DNA of 64,000 bases from Akkermansia muciniphila (GCF_030848305.1 NZ_CP114598.1:2356001-2420000), one strand, 5' to 3'. Positions 1-8,182 are shown, numbered from the stretch's first letter. Program-made: numbers and translations. Notes: generated from the letters alone by a model not told the origin.

Positions 1-743
1 TCCTCATAGCTCATGCCCCGCTGCCGCAGAAAGATGGGAATCCAGGTATAAAAGAAATAGGCAGCCCCAACGCGGCTCAAATAAAAAACGGTAACCTGCC
101 ATGCCTTGCCGCTGCGCAGCAGGCTGCGTCCGGATGCCGCCGGATCGTTTTGAAACACGCCGTCCGGATGCCTGAGAAAATAAGCGCCCCATACCAGCAT
201 CCCCAGCAGGATGGGAATAATCCAGATCCCCAGGCCGAAACGCCAGCCTCCCAGCATATTGGAAAGGGGAACGGACAAGCCGGAAGCCGCAGCGCTGCCC
301 ACGCCGATCATGGCGCTGTAAACGCCCATCATGGCGGAAGCGCGGTCAGGAAACTGGTGTTTGATCAGTCCGGGAATGGCCGCTCCGGCAATTCCCATGC
401 CCAGCCCCATCAGAACCATGCCGCCGTATAACCCCGCCACGCCGTCCCAGCTGCGCCACAAAATTCCGGCTACCGCCAGAAGCTGGAACCAGAAAATGAT
501 TTTCCACGGCGTCATCCGGCGCGCCACGCGCGGAGAAATGGGAGCCGCCACCCCCAGCACAAAGACGGGCAGCAGGGCGAACAGCCCTGAATTTTCCAGG
601 GAAAGCCCCATATCCCTTTCAATCGTTCCCAGCAGCGGATCGGGAGAATCAAACCCGGTACGCAGATTAAAGCACACGATTAAAAAGGCGGCAAACAACA
701 GCATCTTTCCCCTGATGCCTCTGGAAGTTCCTGCCTTATCCAT
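1..743 (-). CDS. MFS transporter, CynX/NimT-like, 3' part cut by window edge
   Basis: The minus strand reads open from an ATG at 743 to the left edge (247 codons), so the C-terminal part is missing. The visible protein is strongly hydrophobic with about six to seven membrane segments. It contains an N-terminal 'NLRTGFDSPDPLL' stretch followed by a short acidic loop, typical of the cyanate/nitroimidazole permease (CynX/NimT) branch of the major facilitator superfamily, and a Gly-rich fourth helix (MGLGMGIAGAAIPG). It should be an inner-membrane secondary transporter; its substrate cannot be told. ATG 743 is the first in-frame start and gives an N-terminus that enters the first helix after about 13 residues. 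The next gene to the right is transcribed in the same direction but is separated by a terminator, so this gene probably has its own promoter. Confidence 0.75.
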   Translation of the reverse strand, partial: MDKAGTSRGIRGKMLLFAAFLIVCFNLRTGFDSPDPLLGTIERDMGLSLENSGLFALLPVFVLGVAAPISPRVARRMTPWKIIFWFQLLAVAGILWRSWDGVAGLYGGMVLMGLGMGIAGAAIPGLIKHQFPDRASAMMGVYSAMIGVGSAAASGLSVPLSNMLGGWRFGLGIWIIPILLGMLVWGAYFLRHPDGVFQNDPAASGRSLLRSGKAWQVTVFYLSRVGAAYFFYTWIPIFLRQRGMSYE

Positions 744-884
744 CCCATGTTATACAGCCTCTCCTCCGCCCCTGTTCAAAAGCGACAGTCTTCCGGCTGT
801 CAGCAGTCCGGAAGATACGGTATGGAGAAAAGACCATCAAGGGGGATCAATCCCCTTGCGGCTTTCCATCCCCCCCCTGCCATG

Positions 885-917
885 AAAAAGCGCCGCCGTC
901 CCGGAGGACGGCGGCGC
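885..917 (-). terminator. Rho-independent terminator of the M60 peptidase gene
   Basis: A perfect 12-bp GC-rich stem (890-901 with 906-917, loop CGGA) is followed on the minus strand by five T residues (889-885). It begins 26 bases past the stop codon of the gene at 943-2814. Confidence 0.85.
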
Positions 918-942
918 CCGAACACGCTAACCTCTTAAGCTT

Positions 943-2814
943 TCATTTGGAAGGGCGTTTGCCGTACACCAGCGTACGCCTGCCGTCCCAGGAAACGGCC
1001 TCAATCCGCGTAGAGCCTTCCGGATAGGGAACCGTGGTGGAGGAATTATCCCTGGAATCCGTCCCCGCCATGGTGATGCGGACCATCTCCCTGTCTTTGT
1101 AGGTTTCAAAGACGACGGCGTTTTTCCACACGTCATGGGAAATAATGCGACGATTGCCCTGCTCCGTAACGCCCTGGTTGTAGACGCCGCGGACAGGGAG
1201 GCGGTTCTTGTATGCTTCCGCGCTATTGACGGAAATATAATAAATGACGGGGCTTTCCGGTTTTTTGTACTTCCTGGCGTAGGCAATCAGGTCCTTGCAG
1301 TCGGCCTCCGTGATGGTCATGCGGGCGCAGGTGTAGTCGTCCAGTTCCTGGTCAATGGGTTTGAGCATGCCCGTTTTCCGGAAAAAATCCGTCAGGTCCT
1401 GCCTGGCGGCGTCGCAGGCGTTCTTCATGAACGCAAGCTGGAGCTCGCCGTCCTTCTTGCCCCTGGTATCCATCTTAATGGCCTTATAAAAGATGTCCGG
1501 ATAAAAGTCGGGATTGCCCTTCCCGGCTACCTTGAAGTACAGCTCCAGCTGCCACAGGGGAGCCAGCTTGACAAAATGGTCGTGCACCATCGGACGGTTA
1601 TCCCCGCCGGAACGCTTGTCCGGCCCGCTCTGGACAAGCCAGTTTTCCCCCTTCAAAATGCCGTTGTTCAAGTAGGCGTTGAAACGTCCGCCGATCATGT
1701 TGCCGTCCCCGCCATTGATGCGTTCATGCTCCAAGCGCATGCTGGAGGGATTCAGCATGTAATTCACGTAAGCGGAGTAAATGTTATTGGTTACTTCTCC
1801 GGTGGATACCCATTTCATGGCGGGGCGCACCTGGTTGACGTGGCCGAACTCATGGGCAATCCCCCAGGCGCTGCCGGGAATCTTGTCCGGATTGCCGACC
1901 TCCTTCATGGTGCCGTTATGGAACGCGGCTCCCGTACCGTCCGCATGCATGAACCCGTTCCAGATCACACGGCCGAACATCCGGTTTTTGGGCAGCATCC
2001 TGTACTTGTACAGACCCATGATCCGCTGCTCCATGCCGATAATCCTGTCGTACAGGGCAATGAGCTCCTCCCCCTTGTCCGGGCAGAATTGTTTAAGTTC
2101 CTCCACCGGATACACCAGATGCACGCGGTTGCCCACGATGTCCACAACTTCCGTGGGGGAGTTTTCCAGCATCCTCTTCCAGTCGCTGTTTTTGCTGACG
2201 CCTCCCACGAAAACTCCATTCACCTTGCCGGACAGAATGGACAAATGCACCTTGGGCGCCTTCTTGTAATTGGGAGTGAAATACTCAATGTAGCCAAGCC
2301 CCTTGTTCTTCGCCCTGATGATGTTGACCCCCTCTTTCAGCGGATAGGAGCTGTGGCCTCCGTCCCGCCCGAAATTGTGGATAACCAGATTCAGTTTTTC
2401 ACCTTTGGAATCCCCCATGACCAGCAATACGTCCTCACCCTCTTCAAAAAAGATGCCGGTGGGATTTTCAAATTTGCTGTACTGGCTGGTGCGCAGGCGT
2501 TCCGCCAGATCCTTGACCGGTTCATACGGCTCCGCCGTCAGGGCGCGGGCCTTGCGGTCAAATTTCTTCTCCGCCATCTGCTCGGCGAGCCCACGCACAA
2601 AGGGATCCTTGATTCTGGCGATGCGGTCGCGCGTGACATTGGGCTTCAACGCAAGCATGTATTCATTGGCGAACACATTGGAATCCAATGTCTTCAACCC
2701 CTCCTCCGTAATCGGCGGGCCTCCTGTTTCCTGGGCGGAAAGAACGCCGCCGCCCAACACGCCGCAGAGGGCCAATAAAAGAATCCCCTTTTTCAACAAT
2801 GGTGAGAAAATCAT
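943..2814 (-). CDS. Secreted M60-family (mucin/glycoprotein-directed) metallopeptidase
   Basis: A 623-residue protein with a signal peptide (hydrophobic residues 10-26, probable cleavage after SA27). A gluzincin zinc site is clear: HEFGH at residues 321-325 and a downstream glutamate at E340 (GEVTNN), the HExxH...E arrangement of peptidase family M60 (enhancin/SslE-like). Members of this family in gut bacteria cut heavily O-glycosylated mucins. About 240 residues of beta-rich sequence precede the catalytic domain and about 200 follow; no separate carbohydrate-binding module was recognised. The protein should act in the periplasm or outside the cell. The gene is monocistronic, ends at a strong terminator, and diverges from htpG across 171 bp. 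From memory, Akkermansia type strains carry several M60 enzymes and one lies in this neighbourhood; this was not checked. Confidence 0.85.
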   Translation of the reverse strand: MIFSPLLKKGILLLALCGVLGGGVLSAQETGGPPITEEGLKTLDSNVFANEYMLALKPNVTRDRIARIKDPFVRGLAEQMAEKKFDRKARALTAEPYEPVKDLAERLRTSQYSKFENPTGIFFEEGEDVLLVMGDSKGEKLNLVIHNFGRDGGHSSYPLKEGVNIIRAKNKGLGYIEYFTPNYKKAPKVHLSILSGKVNGVFVGGVSKNSDWKRMLENSPTEVVDIVGNRVHLVYPVEELKQFCPDKGEELIALYDRIIGMEQRIMGLYKYRMLPKNRMFGRVIWNGFMHADGTGAAFHNGTMKEVGNPDKIPGSAWGIAHEFGHVNQVRPAMKWVSTGEVTNNIYSAYVNYMLNPSSMRLEHERINGGDGNMIGGRFNAYLNNGILKGENWLVQSGPDKRSGGDNRPMVHDHFVKLAPLWQLELYFKVAGKGNPDFYPDIFYKAIKMDTRGKKDGELQLAFMKNACDAARQDLTDFFRKTGMLKPIDQELDDYTCARMTITEADCKDLIAYARKYKKPESPVIYYISVNSAEAYKNRLPVRGVYNQGVTEQGNRRIISHDVWKNAVVFETYKDREMVRITMAGTDSRDNSSTTVPYPEGSTRIEAVSWDGRRTLVYGKRPSK

Positions 2815-2985
2815 TTGTTAAATAATACTGTTCGGTTTCCGGAATTGTTTCAAGGAAAAACGCCCGGCCTCCATGCCCGGGAAAAAGCCCCTTTGTGTGA
2901 CATGGGACGCCCGGGCCCAGGGAGAAAAACTGTCCATCCCCCTTGACGGGGGCCGTATAATGACGCTCGCAAAACATTTTTCCAT

Positions 2986-4827
2986 ATGAATACAGAAACA
3001 CATCAATTTCAGGCGGAAGTCCGGCAGCTGCTGGACATTGTCATCAACGCCCTTTACAGCGACCGTGAAATCTTTGTCCGCGAGCTTGTTTCCAACGCTT
3101 CCGACGCCCTGGAAAAACTGCGTCTGAAGCAGTTGACGGATTCTAATATTTACCAGCCGGACAAGCCCCTGGAAATCACCGTCACCACGGATAAGGAAAA
3201 CAAAACCATCACCATTGCGGACACCGGCATCGGGATGACGGAAGCGGACCTGGTGGAAAACCTGGGAACCATCGCCCACTCCGGCACCAAAAAATTCATG
3301 GAGGCCCTCAAGCAGAAGCAGGAAGGCGGAGCGGACCTGATTGGCCAGTTCGGCGTGGGCTTCTACAGCTCGTTTATGGTAGCGGACCGGGTGGAAGTGT
3401 TCACCCATTCCTATGAACCGGAAGCCGCCTCCCTGCGCTGGTCTTCCGACGGACGGGAAGGCTACAGCATCGAAACGCTGGCGGAACCGCTGGACCGGGG
3501 CACCCGCATCGTCATCCGCCTGAAAGACGAATATGAAGAGTTCTCCCAGGAATACCGCGTGAAGGAGCTCCTGCGCCGCTACTCCAACTTCGTGGGGTTC
3601 CCCCTCAACTTCAACGGAGAGCACGTCAATACCGTCCAGGCCATCTGGTCCAAGTCCAAATCCGACGTGAAACCGGAGGAATATGATGAATTTTACCAGT
3701 TCATTGCCCACACGGATGAAAAGCCCCTGTCCTACATGCACTTCAGCGCGGACGCCCCTATTGCCCTGAATGCCCTGCTTTTCATCCCCAGACGCAATCC
3801 GGAAATGTTCGGATTCGGCCGCGTGGACGCCAACGTGGCCCTGTACTGCAAGCGCGTGCTGATTGACGCCAAGCCGGAAGGCCTGCTGCCGGAATGGCTC
3901 CGCTTCCTGAACGGCGTGGTGGACAGCGAAGACCTGCCCCTGAACATTTCCCGCGAAATGCTTCAGGACAACTCCCTGGTGCGCAAAATCAGCGACATCA
4001 TCACCAAACGCTTCATCAAGCATCTGGAAAAACTGGCGAAGGACGATCAGGAAACCTACAGGGAATTCTACGCGCAATTCTCCCGCTACCTGAAAGAAGG
4101 CGTCGTCACCTCCTGGCCGAACAAGGAATCTCTGGGCAAGCTGCTCCGTTTTGAATCCACGGCCACGGAACCGGGGGAAACGACCTCATTTGAAGACTAC
4201 GTCACCCGCATGAAGGAAGGGCAGACGGCCATTTACGCGCTTACCGGCCCCTCCCGTTCCCATCTGGAAAACAGCCCGTACCTGGAAGCCTTTAAGGCCC
4301 GCGGCTATGAAGTGGCCTTCTTCACGGACCACGGGGACGAATTCGTGCTGGACTCCCTGTCCAGCGTGGACGGCAAGCCCGTCACGATGATCGACCGCGC
4401 CGACGTGGAACTCCCCGCCCTGGAAGAGGAACAGAAGGACGCCCTGCCCCAGGAGGAAGCCGCGGCCCTGGAAGAATGGCTGAAAGGGCTGTATCCGGAC
4501 AAATTCTCCAAAGTCACCCTGGGCAAGCGCCTGGTCAGCGGAGCCGCCGTAGCCCTGCAAAGCGGCAATGACATGGGGCCGGAAATGAGGGCGTACATGA
4601 AAGCCATGGGGCAGGAAGTGCCGGAAAGCCACCCGCAGCTGGAACTGAACCCCTCCAACCCGCTGGTGAAAAAGCTTTCCGCCCTGCGGACGGAAAACCC
4701 GGAACTGGCGCAAATGGTGGCGGACCAGATCGCGAATACCGCCCTGCTCCGCGCCGGCATGCTGGACGATCCCGCCGTGCTGGCCCAGTCCTCCCAGGCC
4801 CTGATGGAACAGCTCCTGCTGAAGTAA
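2986..4827 (+). CDS. htpG: HSP90 chaperone HtpG
   Basis: A 613-residue HSP90-family ATPase, the usual length for bacterial HtpG. The N-terminal GHKL nucleotide-binding domain (about residues 1-215) shows the typical ELVSNASDALEKLR helix, a DTGIGMT loop and the GQFGVGFYS lid segment; the middle domain contains the NISREMLQ region, and a C-terminal dimerisation domain follows. It folds and stabilises client proteins in the cytosol in an ATP-dependent way. The start at 2986 gives the canonical N-terminus (ETHQFQAEV). A TATAAT hexamer lies at 2956-2961 but no good -35 box stands 16-18 bp ahead of it, so the promoter is unclear. A terminator follows. Confidence 0.97.
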   Translation: MNTETHQFQAEVRQLLDIVINALYSDREIFVRELVSNASDALEKLRLKQLTDSNIYQPDKPLEITVTTDKENKTITIADTGIGMTEADLVENLGTIAHSGTKKFMEALKQKQEGGADLIGQFGVGFYSSFMVADRVEVFTHSYEPEAASLRWSSDGREGYSIETLAEPLDRGTRIVIRLKDEYEEFSQEYRVKELLRRYSNFVGFPLNFNGEHVNTVQAIWSKSKSDVKPEEYDEFYQFIAHTDEKPLSYMHFSADAPIALNALLFIPRRNPEMFGFGRVDANVALYCKRVLIDAKPEGLLPEWLRFLNGVVDSEDLPLNISREMLQDNSLVRKISDIITKRFIKHLEKLAKDDQETYREFYAQFSRYLKEGVVTSWPNKESLGKLLRFESTATEPGETTSFEDYVTRMKEGQTAIYALTGPSRSHLENSPYLEAFKARGYEVAFFTDHGDEFVLDSLSSVDGKPVTMIDRADVELPALEEEQKDALPQEEAAALEEWLKGLYPDKFSKVTLGKRLVSGAAVALQSGNDMGPEMRAYMKAMGQEVPESHPQLELNPSNPLVKKLSALRTENPELAQMVADQIANTALLRAGMLDDPAVLAQSSQALMEQLLLK

Positions 4828-4856
4828 GGGGCCCGGAGGAAACAGCCTCTCTCCCC

Positions 4857-4895
4857 AAGCCGCTCCCTGCCCACCCCGCCGGGGGCGGCTTTTTC
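4857..4895 (+). terminator. Terminator after htpG
   Basis: Stem AAGCCGC (4857-4863) pairs with GCGGCTT (4885-4891), with an alternative inner CCGCC/GGCGG hairpin, followed by a T run. It lies about 30 bases past the htpG stop. Confidence 0.75.
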
Positions 4896-4910
4896 ATTTC
4901 TCTTCCCGCC

Positions 4911-5738
4911 ATGAACGCGTTACGCCGCATGCCCCGCCACATTCTGTTCCTGAGGCTGGCCTATCAAGCGGGCATGTGCCTGCTGGCCCTGGTCGCCGTA
5001 ACGCTGACCGCCATTGACCTGACCACGGAAGCGGCGGAATGGGAAGTCACGGCGGACCGCGTCATCTACTGGATTTTTGTGCTGGATTATGTGATCCGCT
5101 TCTCCATCAGCCGGTCCAAATGGCTCTTCGTTAAGGAACACCCCTGGGATTTACTGGCCATTATACCCTTTGACGCCCTGTTCCGCCTGTTCAGGTTCGC
5201 CTCGCTGGGGGAAATTTTAAGGCTCGCCAGGTATCTGGACCTGTTTTCCTATGCCATGAGGTTCACCACGCGCATCCGGCGTTTCTTCAACACGAACGGA
5301 TTCAAGTATATCTGCATCGCCGCCCTGGTCATCATCCTGCTGGGGGCCGTAGGCATCCATCTGGCGGAAGGCATGAGCCTGCCCAACGGCATCTGGTGGT
5401 CCTTCGTCACGGCTACCACGGTAGGCTACGGGGATACCTATCCGGTCACCACTTCAGGCAAATTCCTGGCTGTATTCCTGATGCTCACGGGCATTGGATT
5501 CGTGGGAACGCTCACCAGCACCATCACTTCCTTCTTTCTGAGTCCCCACGGCGGAGAAGCACTGCCGTACCGGGAGGAGGAAATTGAGGCCATCAAAAAG
5601 AAACTGGACGACCTTTCCTCCATGACGGATGAAGACATAGACACCATGGCGGCCCTGCTGAAGACCCTTCGGGACGCTCCCCATTCCCCTACTGAAGCAG
5701 AAAAGAAAACATCACCGCCCGGCTCTTCCACAACCTGA
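4911..5738 (+). CDS. Voltage-gated-type potassium channel subunit
   Basis: A 275-residue protein with the six-helix plan of the voltage-gated ion channel superfamily. S1 is about residues 14-36, S2 50-68, S3 78-90, a weakly charged S4 around 90-125, S5 132-150, a pore loop with the potassium selectivity filter TVGYGD at 170-175, and S6 182-205. A short cytoplasmic tail (about 70 residues) has no recognisable ligand-binding domain. It should form a tetrameric K+ channel in the inner membrane. The S4 segment has few regularly spaced arginines, so true voltage gating is doubtful. The gene stands alone behind the htpG terminator and converges on the PEP-CTERM gene at 5792. Confidence 0.88.
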   Translation: MNALRRMPRHILFLRLAYQAGMCLLALVAVTLTAIDLTTEAAEWEVTADRVIYWIFVLDYVIRFSISRSKWLFVKEHPWDLLAIIPFDALFRLFRFASLGEILRLARYLDLFSYAMRFTTRIRRFFNTNGFKYICIAALVIILLGAVGIHLAEGMSLPNGIWWSFVTATTVGYGDTYPVTTSGKFLAVFLMLTGIGFVGTLTSTITSFFLSPHGGEALPYREEEIEAIKKKLDDLSSMTDEDIDTMAALLKTLRDAPHSPTEAEKKTSPPGSSTT

Positions 5739-5791
5739 CGACAGGGCTTCCTCAGAGGCGCGGACAAATCTGCGGAATTACAAAAAGTCTC

Positions 5792-6421
5792 CTATTCCCT
5801 CCTTCGGCGCCACAACGCCGCCGTAATCCCCAGCAGGGATAACCCCGCCGCGCCAGGCTCAGGCACCTGGGAACCAAGATGGTTATAATATATGGAAACC
5901 ATGCCATTGCCATATTCCTCCGCTTCAACGTGTGGATTCTTCCAATTCACCACGTGAAGCACTGACGCAACTGTTGATTTTGTAGTTGTAAACAGCAGGT
6001 AACGTCCCGGCTTCAAATCGGCAGAAGCCGTTATATCCCATTTAATTTCCTGCCATTCCATAAGTACCGTATACTGTCCAAAAAAATTAAAAGATAAAAC
6101 AGCTTCACTCAAATTTCGCTCTCCCAGCTCCGCATGCAAAGTTAAATTAACTAAAGATAAACGAGGGTGATAGCCGGAGGTACCATTATAATGATTCCCC
6201 AAATATATAGTATTGCATCCTTTCAAATACCAATCAGAATCATTATTCATTACCGTCCCATCAATATCCTCATAAACAGCCTGATCATCATTCCAGATAC
6301 TTTTCTCTATGTAAATTTCACTTGCCCGGCAAACTCCTCCCAAAAAACCAAAGTGAAGAAAAACACTTAGAAGAGCCGTTTTCGCCATTTTCCCTAATAA
6401 ATTTTTGAAATATTGTTCCAT
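5792..6421 (-). CDS. PEP-CTERM sorting-domain protein, secreted
   Basis: About 209 residues from ATG 6421. A signal peptide (hydrophobic core ALLSVFLHFGFLGGV, cleavage near CRA-SE) is followed by a Trp- and Tyr-rich beta-type domain of unknown function and a C-terminal VPEP motif, a hydrophobic helix and a RRRR tail. That tripartite end is the PEP-CTERM signal, which in other bacteria directs processing by exosortase for surface or exopolysaccharide-associated display. No exosortase gene is in the window. The reading frame is open further upstream to 6457, but this extension runs into the inverted repeat at 6437-6452 and would spoil the signal peptide, so 6421 (or 6388) is preferred. The gene is visibly richer in A and T than its neighbours. 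The upstream inverted repeats suggest switchable expression (see findings). Confidence 0.8.
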   Translation of the reverse strand: MEQYFKNLLGKMAKTALLSVFLHFGFLGGVCRASEIYIEKSIWNDDQAVYEDIDGTVMNNDSDWYLKGCNTIYLGNHYNGTSGYHPRLSLVNLTLHAELGERNLSEAVLSFNFFGQYTVLMEWQEIKWDITASADLKPGRYLLFTTTKSTVASVLHVVNWKNPHVEAEEYGNGMVSIYYNHLGSQVPEPGAAGLSLLGITAALWRRRRE

Positions 6422-6436
6422 GGGCAGAGGTATAAC

Positions 6437-6452
6437 GGATTCCCAATCCGTA
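6437..6452 (+). repeat. Inverted repeat arm A-left (16 bp)
   Basis: GGATTCCCAATCCGTA here is the exact reverse complement of 6581-6596; 128 bp separate the two arms. With the preceding C it forms the near-palindrome CGGATT-CCC-AATCCG. A GCAGAGG motif lies just outside both arms. It sits 16 bases upstream of the PEP-CTERM gene start at 6421. Confidence 0.9.
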
Positions 6453-6580
6453 CACACTTCTTCAAGGATTTAGAACAAAATCCAACATATTCGCCCTTAT
6501 ACTCTGCTGTAATCATTGCCCTAGATATTTTCGTTCTTGTCTGATTTTCATATTTATCCTCATCACATTTCAAGCTTGCA

Positions 6581-6596
6581 TACGGATTGGGAATCC
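6581..6596 (-). repeat. Inverted repeat arm A-right (16 bp)
   Basis: Exact inverted copy of 6437-6452. It ends 18 bases before the probable start codon of the tyrosine recombinase (6615). The AT-rich segment between the arms (6453-6580) holds no clear sigma70 promoter in either direction, although a TATACT hexamer (from about 6500) is present. Confidence 0.9.
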
Positions 6597-6614
6597 TCTG
6601 CTACAACGTTCTTC

Positions 6615-7685
6615 ATGAACATACCGACTTCCTCTTTCCCCACCAACACGGATCAGACAGGAATCCTCCTCATCCGTTCCCTGGGCATTCCTCCCATGGA
6701 CGCTTTCCTTCTTCTAAAGGACCTCCTGGACACCAGCCGCGGAAGAGGCGACAGAATAACCCGGGCCAAACGATGCATACGGCTGGGAGGAGAGGCTCTT
6801 GCCGACAGGGAAACAAGCGTGCCGTTTTCCCAGGCTGTCCGCGCCAGCCTGGAAGCAAGAAAACACCGCCGGCCCCGCACCCTGCAGGAAATCCGCTATA
6901 TGGCTGCCCGGATGATGAAAAAATGCCCGGAACTGGCAAGAAAACAGGTCCGTTCCATCACGCCGGAAGATTGCGAGCGTTATCTCCGCAAAAGCTTTTC
7001 CACTCCCCGCCAGCGGCACAAGGGGCGGCTGATCCTGAGCGGCATCCTGAATTTTTCCCTGAAGCGCGGGTGGTGCCGCAGAAACGCGGCCTTTCTGGTT
7101 CCTCCCCCCATCCTCAGGGAAAAACGCATCAGGGCCCTTTCCCTGTACGAGGCAAAACGGCTTCTCCACACCGCGGAACAGTTGTTCCACGGGGCATGCC
7201 TGCCGGCCTGCGCCCTGATGCTGTACGCGGGCATACGCCCCCACGAAGTCAAAAGGCTGACCTGGAAGCACATCAACCTGAAATCCGGCCTGGTTTCACT
7301 GGCGCCCAGCCATACCAAAACAGGCGGGAGCCGCCATGTTTCCATCCTTCCCGTGCTGGGCGCCATCCTCAGCCGGACGTCTTCCGCCGGTTCCCCCTCC
7401 CGTCCCGTTTGCCCGCCCAACTGGGAAAAGAAATGGAGGGAAGTAAGGCGCCGATCCGGCATCCTGAAAAAAAGCGGATGGGTGCAGGACGTGCTGAGGC
7501 ATACCTACGCCTCCTACCACCTGGCCCATTTCTGCAATCAAAACCTTCTTCAGAAGGAGATGGGGCACTCCTCCCCCTCCCTGCTTTTGGCCCGCTATCT
7601 TAACATGGACGGAATCACCTCCGCAACCGGCGCCATGTTCTGGACGCACAGCTTCATTCCTCCCGCTCCGTTAAAAAAAGACTGA
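6615..7685 (+). CDS. Tyrosine recombinase / phage-type integrase
   Basis: About 356 residues from ATG 6615; the frame stays open upstream but that part overlaps the inverted repeat. An N-terminal core-binding domain (about 65-160) is followed by a catalytic domain with R208 (AGIRPHEVKRLTW), K235 (HTKTGG), R295 (LRHTYAS), H318 (EMGHSS) and the probable nucleophile Y328 (ARYLN). In box II the usual H-x-x-R reads D292-V-L-R295, so one conserved histidine is replaced. Such enzymes perform conservative site-specific recombination, either integration/excision or inversion. Its context offers two possible substrates: the inverted repeats just upstream (6437/6581) and the 54-bp direct repeat whose left copy overlaps its last codons and stop. 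Confidence 0.85.
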   Translation: MNIPTSSFPTNTDQTGILLIRSLGIPPMDAFLLLKDLLDTSRGRGDRITRAKRCIRLGGEALADRETSVPFSQAVRASLEARKHRRPRTLQEIRYMAARMMKKCPELARKQVRSITPEDCERYLRKSFSTPRQRHKGRLILSGILNFSLKRGWCRRNAAFLVPPPILREKRIRALSLYEAKRLLHTAEQLFHGACLPACALMLYAGIRPHEVKRLTWKHINLKSGLVSLAPSHTKTGGSRHVSILPVLGAILSRTSSAGSPSRPVCPPNWEKKWREVRRRSGILKKSGWVQDVLRHTYASYHLAHFCNQNLLQKEMGHSSPSLLLARYLNMDGITSATGAMFWTHSFIPPAPLKKD

Positions 7686-7729
7686 CAAAAATCCGTCTGG
7701 AATTGCGCGGCCAAAGACGGACAATCCCC
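7676..7729 (+). repeat. Left 54-bp direct repeat bounding the CRISPR-Cas module
   Basis: Identical over 54 bases to 13012-13065, followed in both copies by TGCG after a one-base difference in C count. It contains the inverted arms TCCGTCT and AGACGGA (with further GG/CC pairing) around an AT/GC core, a layout reminiscent of a tyrosine-recombinase core site. It overlaps the last codons and stop of the recombinase gene. It may be an attL-like site. Confidence 0.9.
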
Positions 7730-7756
7730 CTGCGTCATCAAACAGGAGGCGTATTT

Positions 7757-8122
7757 ATTTTGTCTTGAATCCAAAATAAGGCACAGTACAGTAGACGCGA
7801 GCCGGGAAAGAAGCCGGGATTCGTTTTGCCTTGAATCCAAAATAAGGCACAGTACAGTCCACAAACCGGCACCCAATACGGTTATCGCGTTTTGCCTTGA
7901 ATCCAAAATAAGGCACAGTACAGTATACCCCGACGTACAATGAGGACCCTCTCAGTTTTGCCTTGAATCCAAAATAAGGCACAGTACAGTGCCCCCAGCA
8001 GCCATGCGCAGAGGTTAGCTGTTTTGCCTTGAATCCAAAATAAGGCACAGTACAGTCGTCCTCCATTTCGCTGAATTTGATGATTGGTTTTGCCTTGAAT
8101 CCAAAATAAGGCACAGTACAGT
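7757..8122 (+). CRISPR. Type II-C CRISPR array, 6 repeats and 5 spacers
   Basis: Six 36-bp repeats start at 7757, 7823, 7889, 7955, 8021 and 8087; all five spacers are exactly 30 bp. Repeats 2-6 are identical; repeat 1 differs at positions 1 and 7, marking 7757 as the old, leader-distal end and the cas2 side as the likely leader end. The repeat begins GTTTTGCCTTGAATCC, which pairs with the tracrRNA anti-repeat at 12880-12895, so functional crRNAs are read from the plus strand. Each repeat contains TTGAAT, a 16-bp gap, then TACAGT at its 3' end, a plausible built-in promoter as described for type II-C arrays of Neisseria and Campylobacter. Five spacers make this a short array. Confidence 0.97.
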
Positions 8123-8143
8123 AGATACTGTGCCTTATTTTTA
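8103..8143 (+). terminator. Hairpin terminator built from the last CRISPR repeat
   Basis: The 3' part of the last repeat (8103-8118) forms a perfect 16-bp stem with 8126-8141, loop of 7, ending in a T-rich tract. It can stop plus-strand pre-crRNA transcription, and its A/T-rich stem could also act on the minus-strand cas transcript. Confidence 0.75.
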
Positions 8144-8182
8144 TGTTCAGCGACTTATAGAGGAATACAGCGTCCGATATTG

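Noticed and set aside
331-885. A 184-codon plus-strand frame at the left edge
   Set aside because: It is antisense to the MFS transporter, which has clear membrane-protein sequence on the minus strand.
2943-2961. TTGACG and TATAAT upstream of htpG as a promoter
   Set aside because: Only 7 bases separate the boxes, too close for sigma70.
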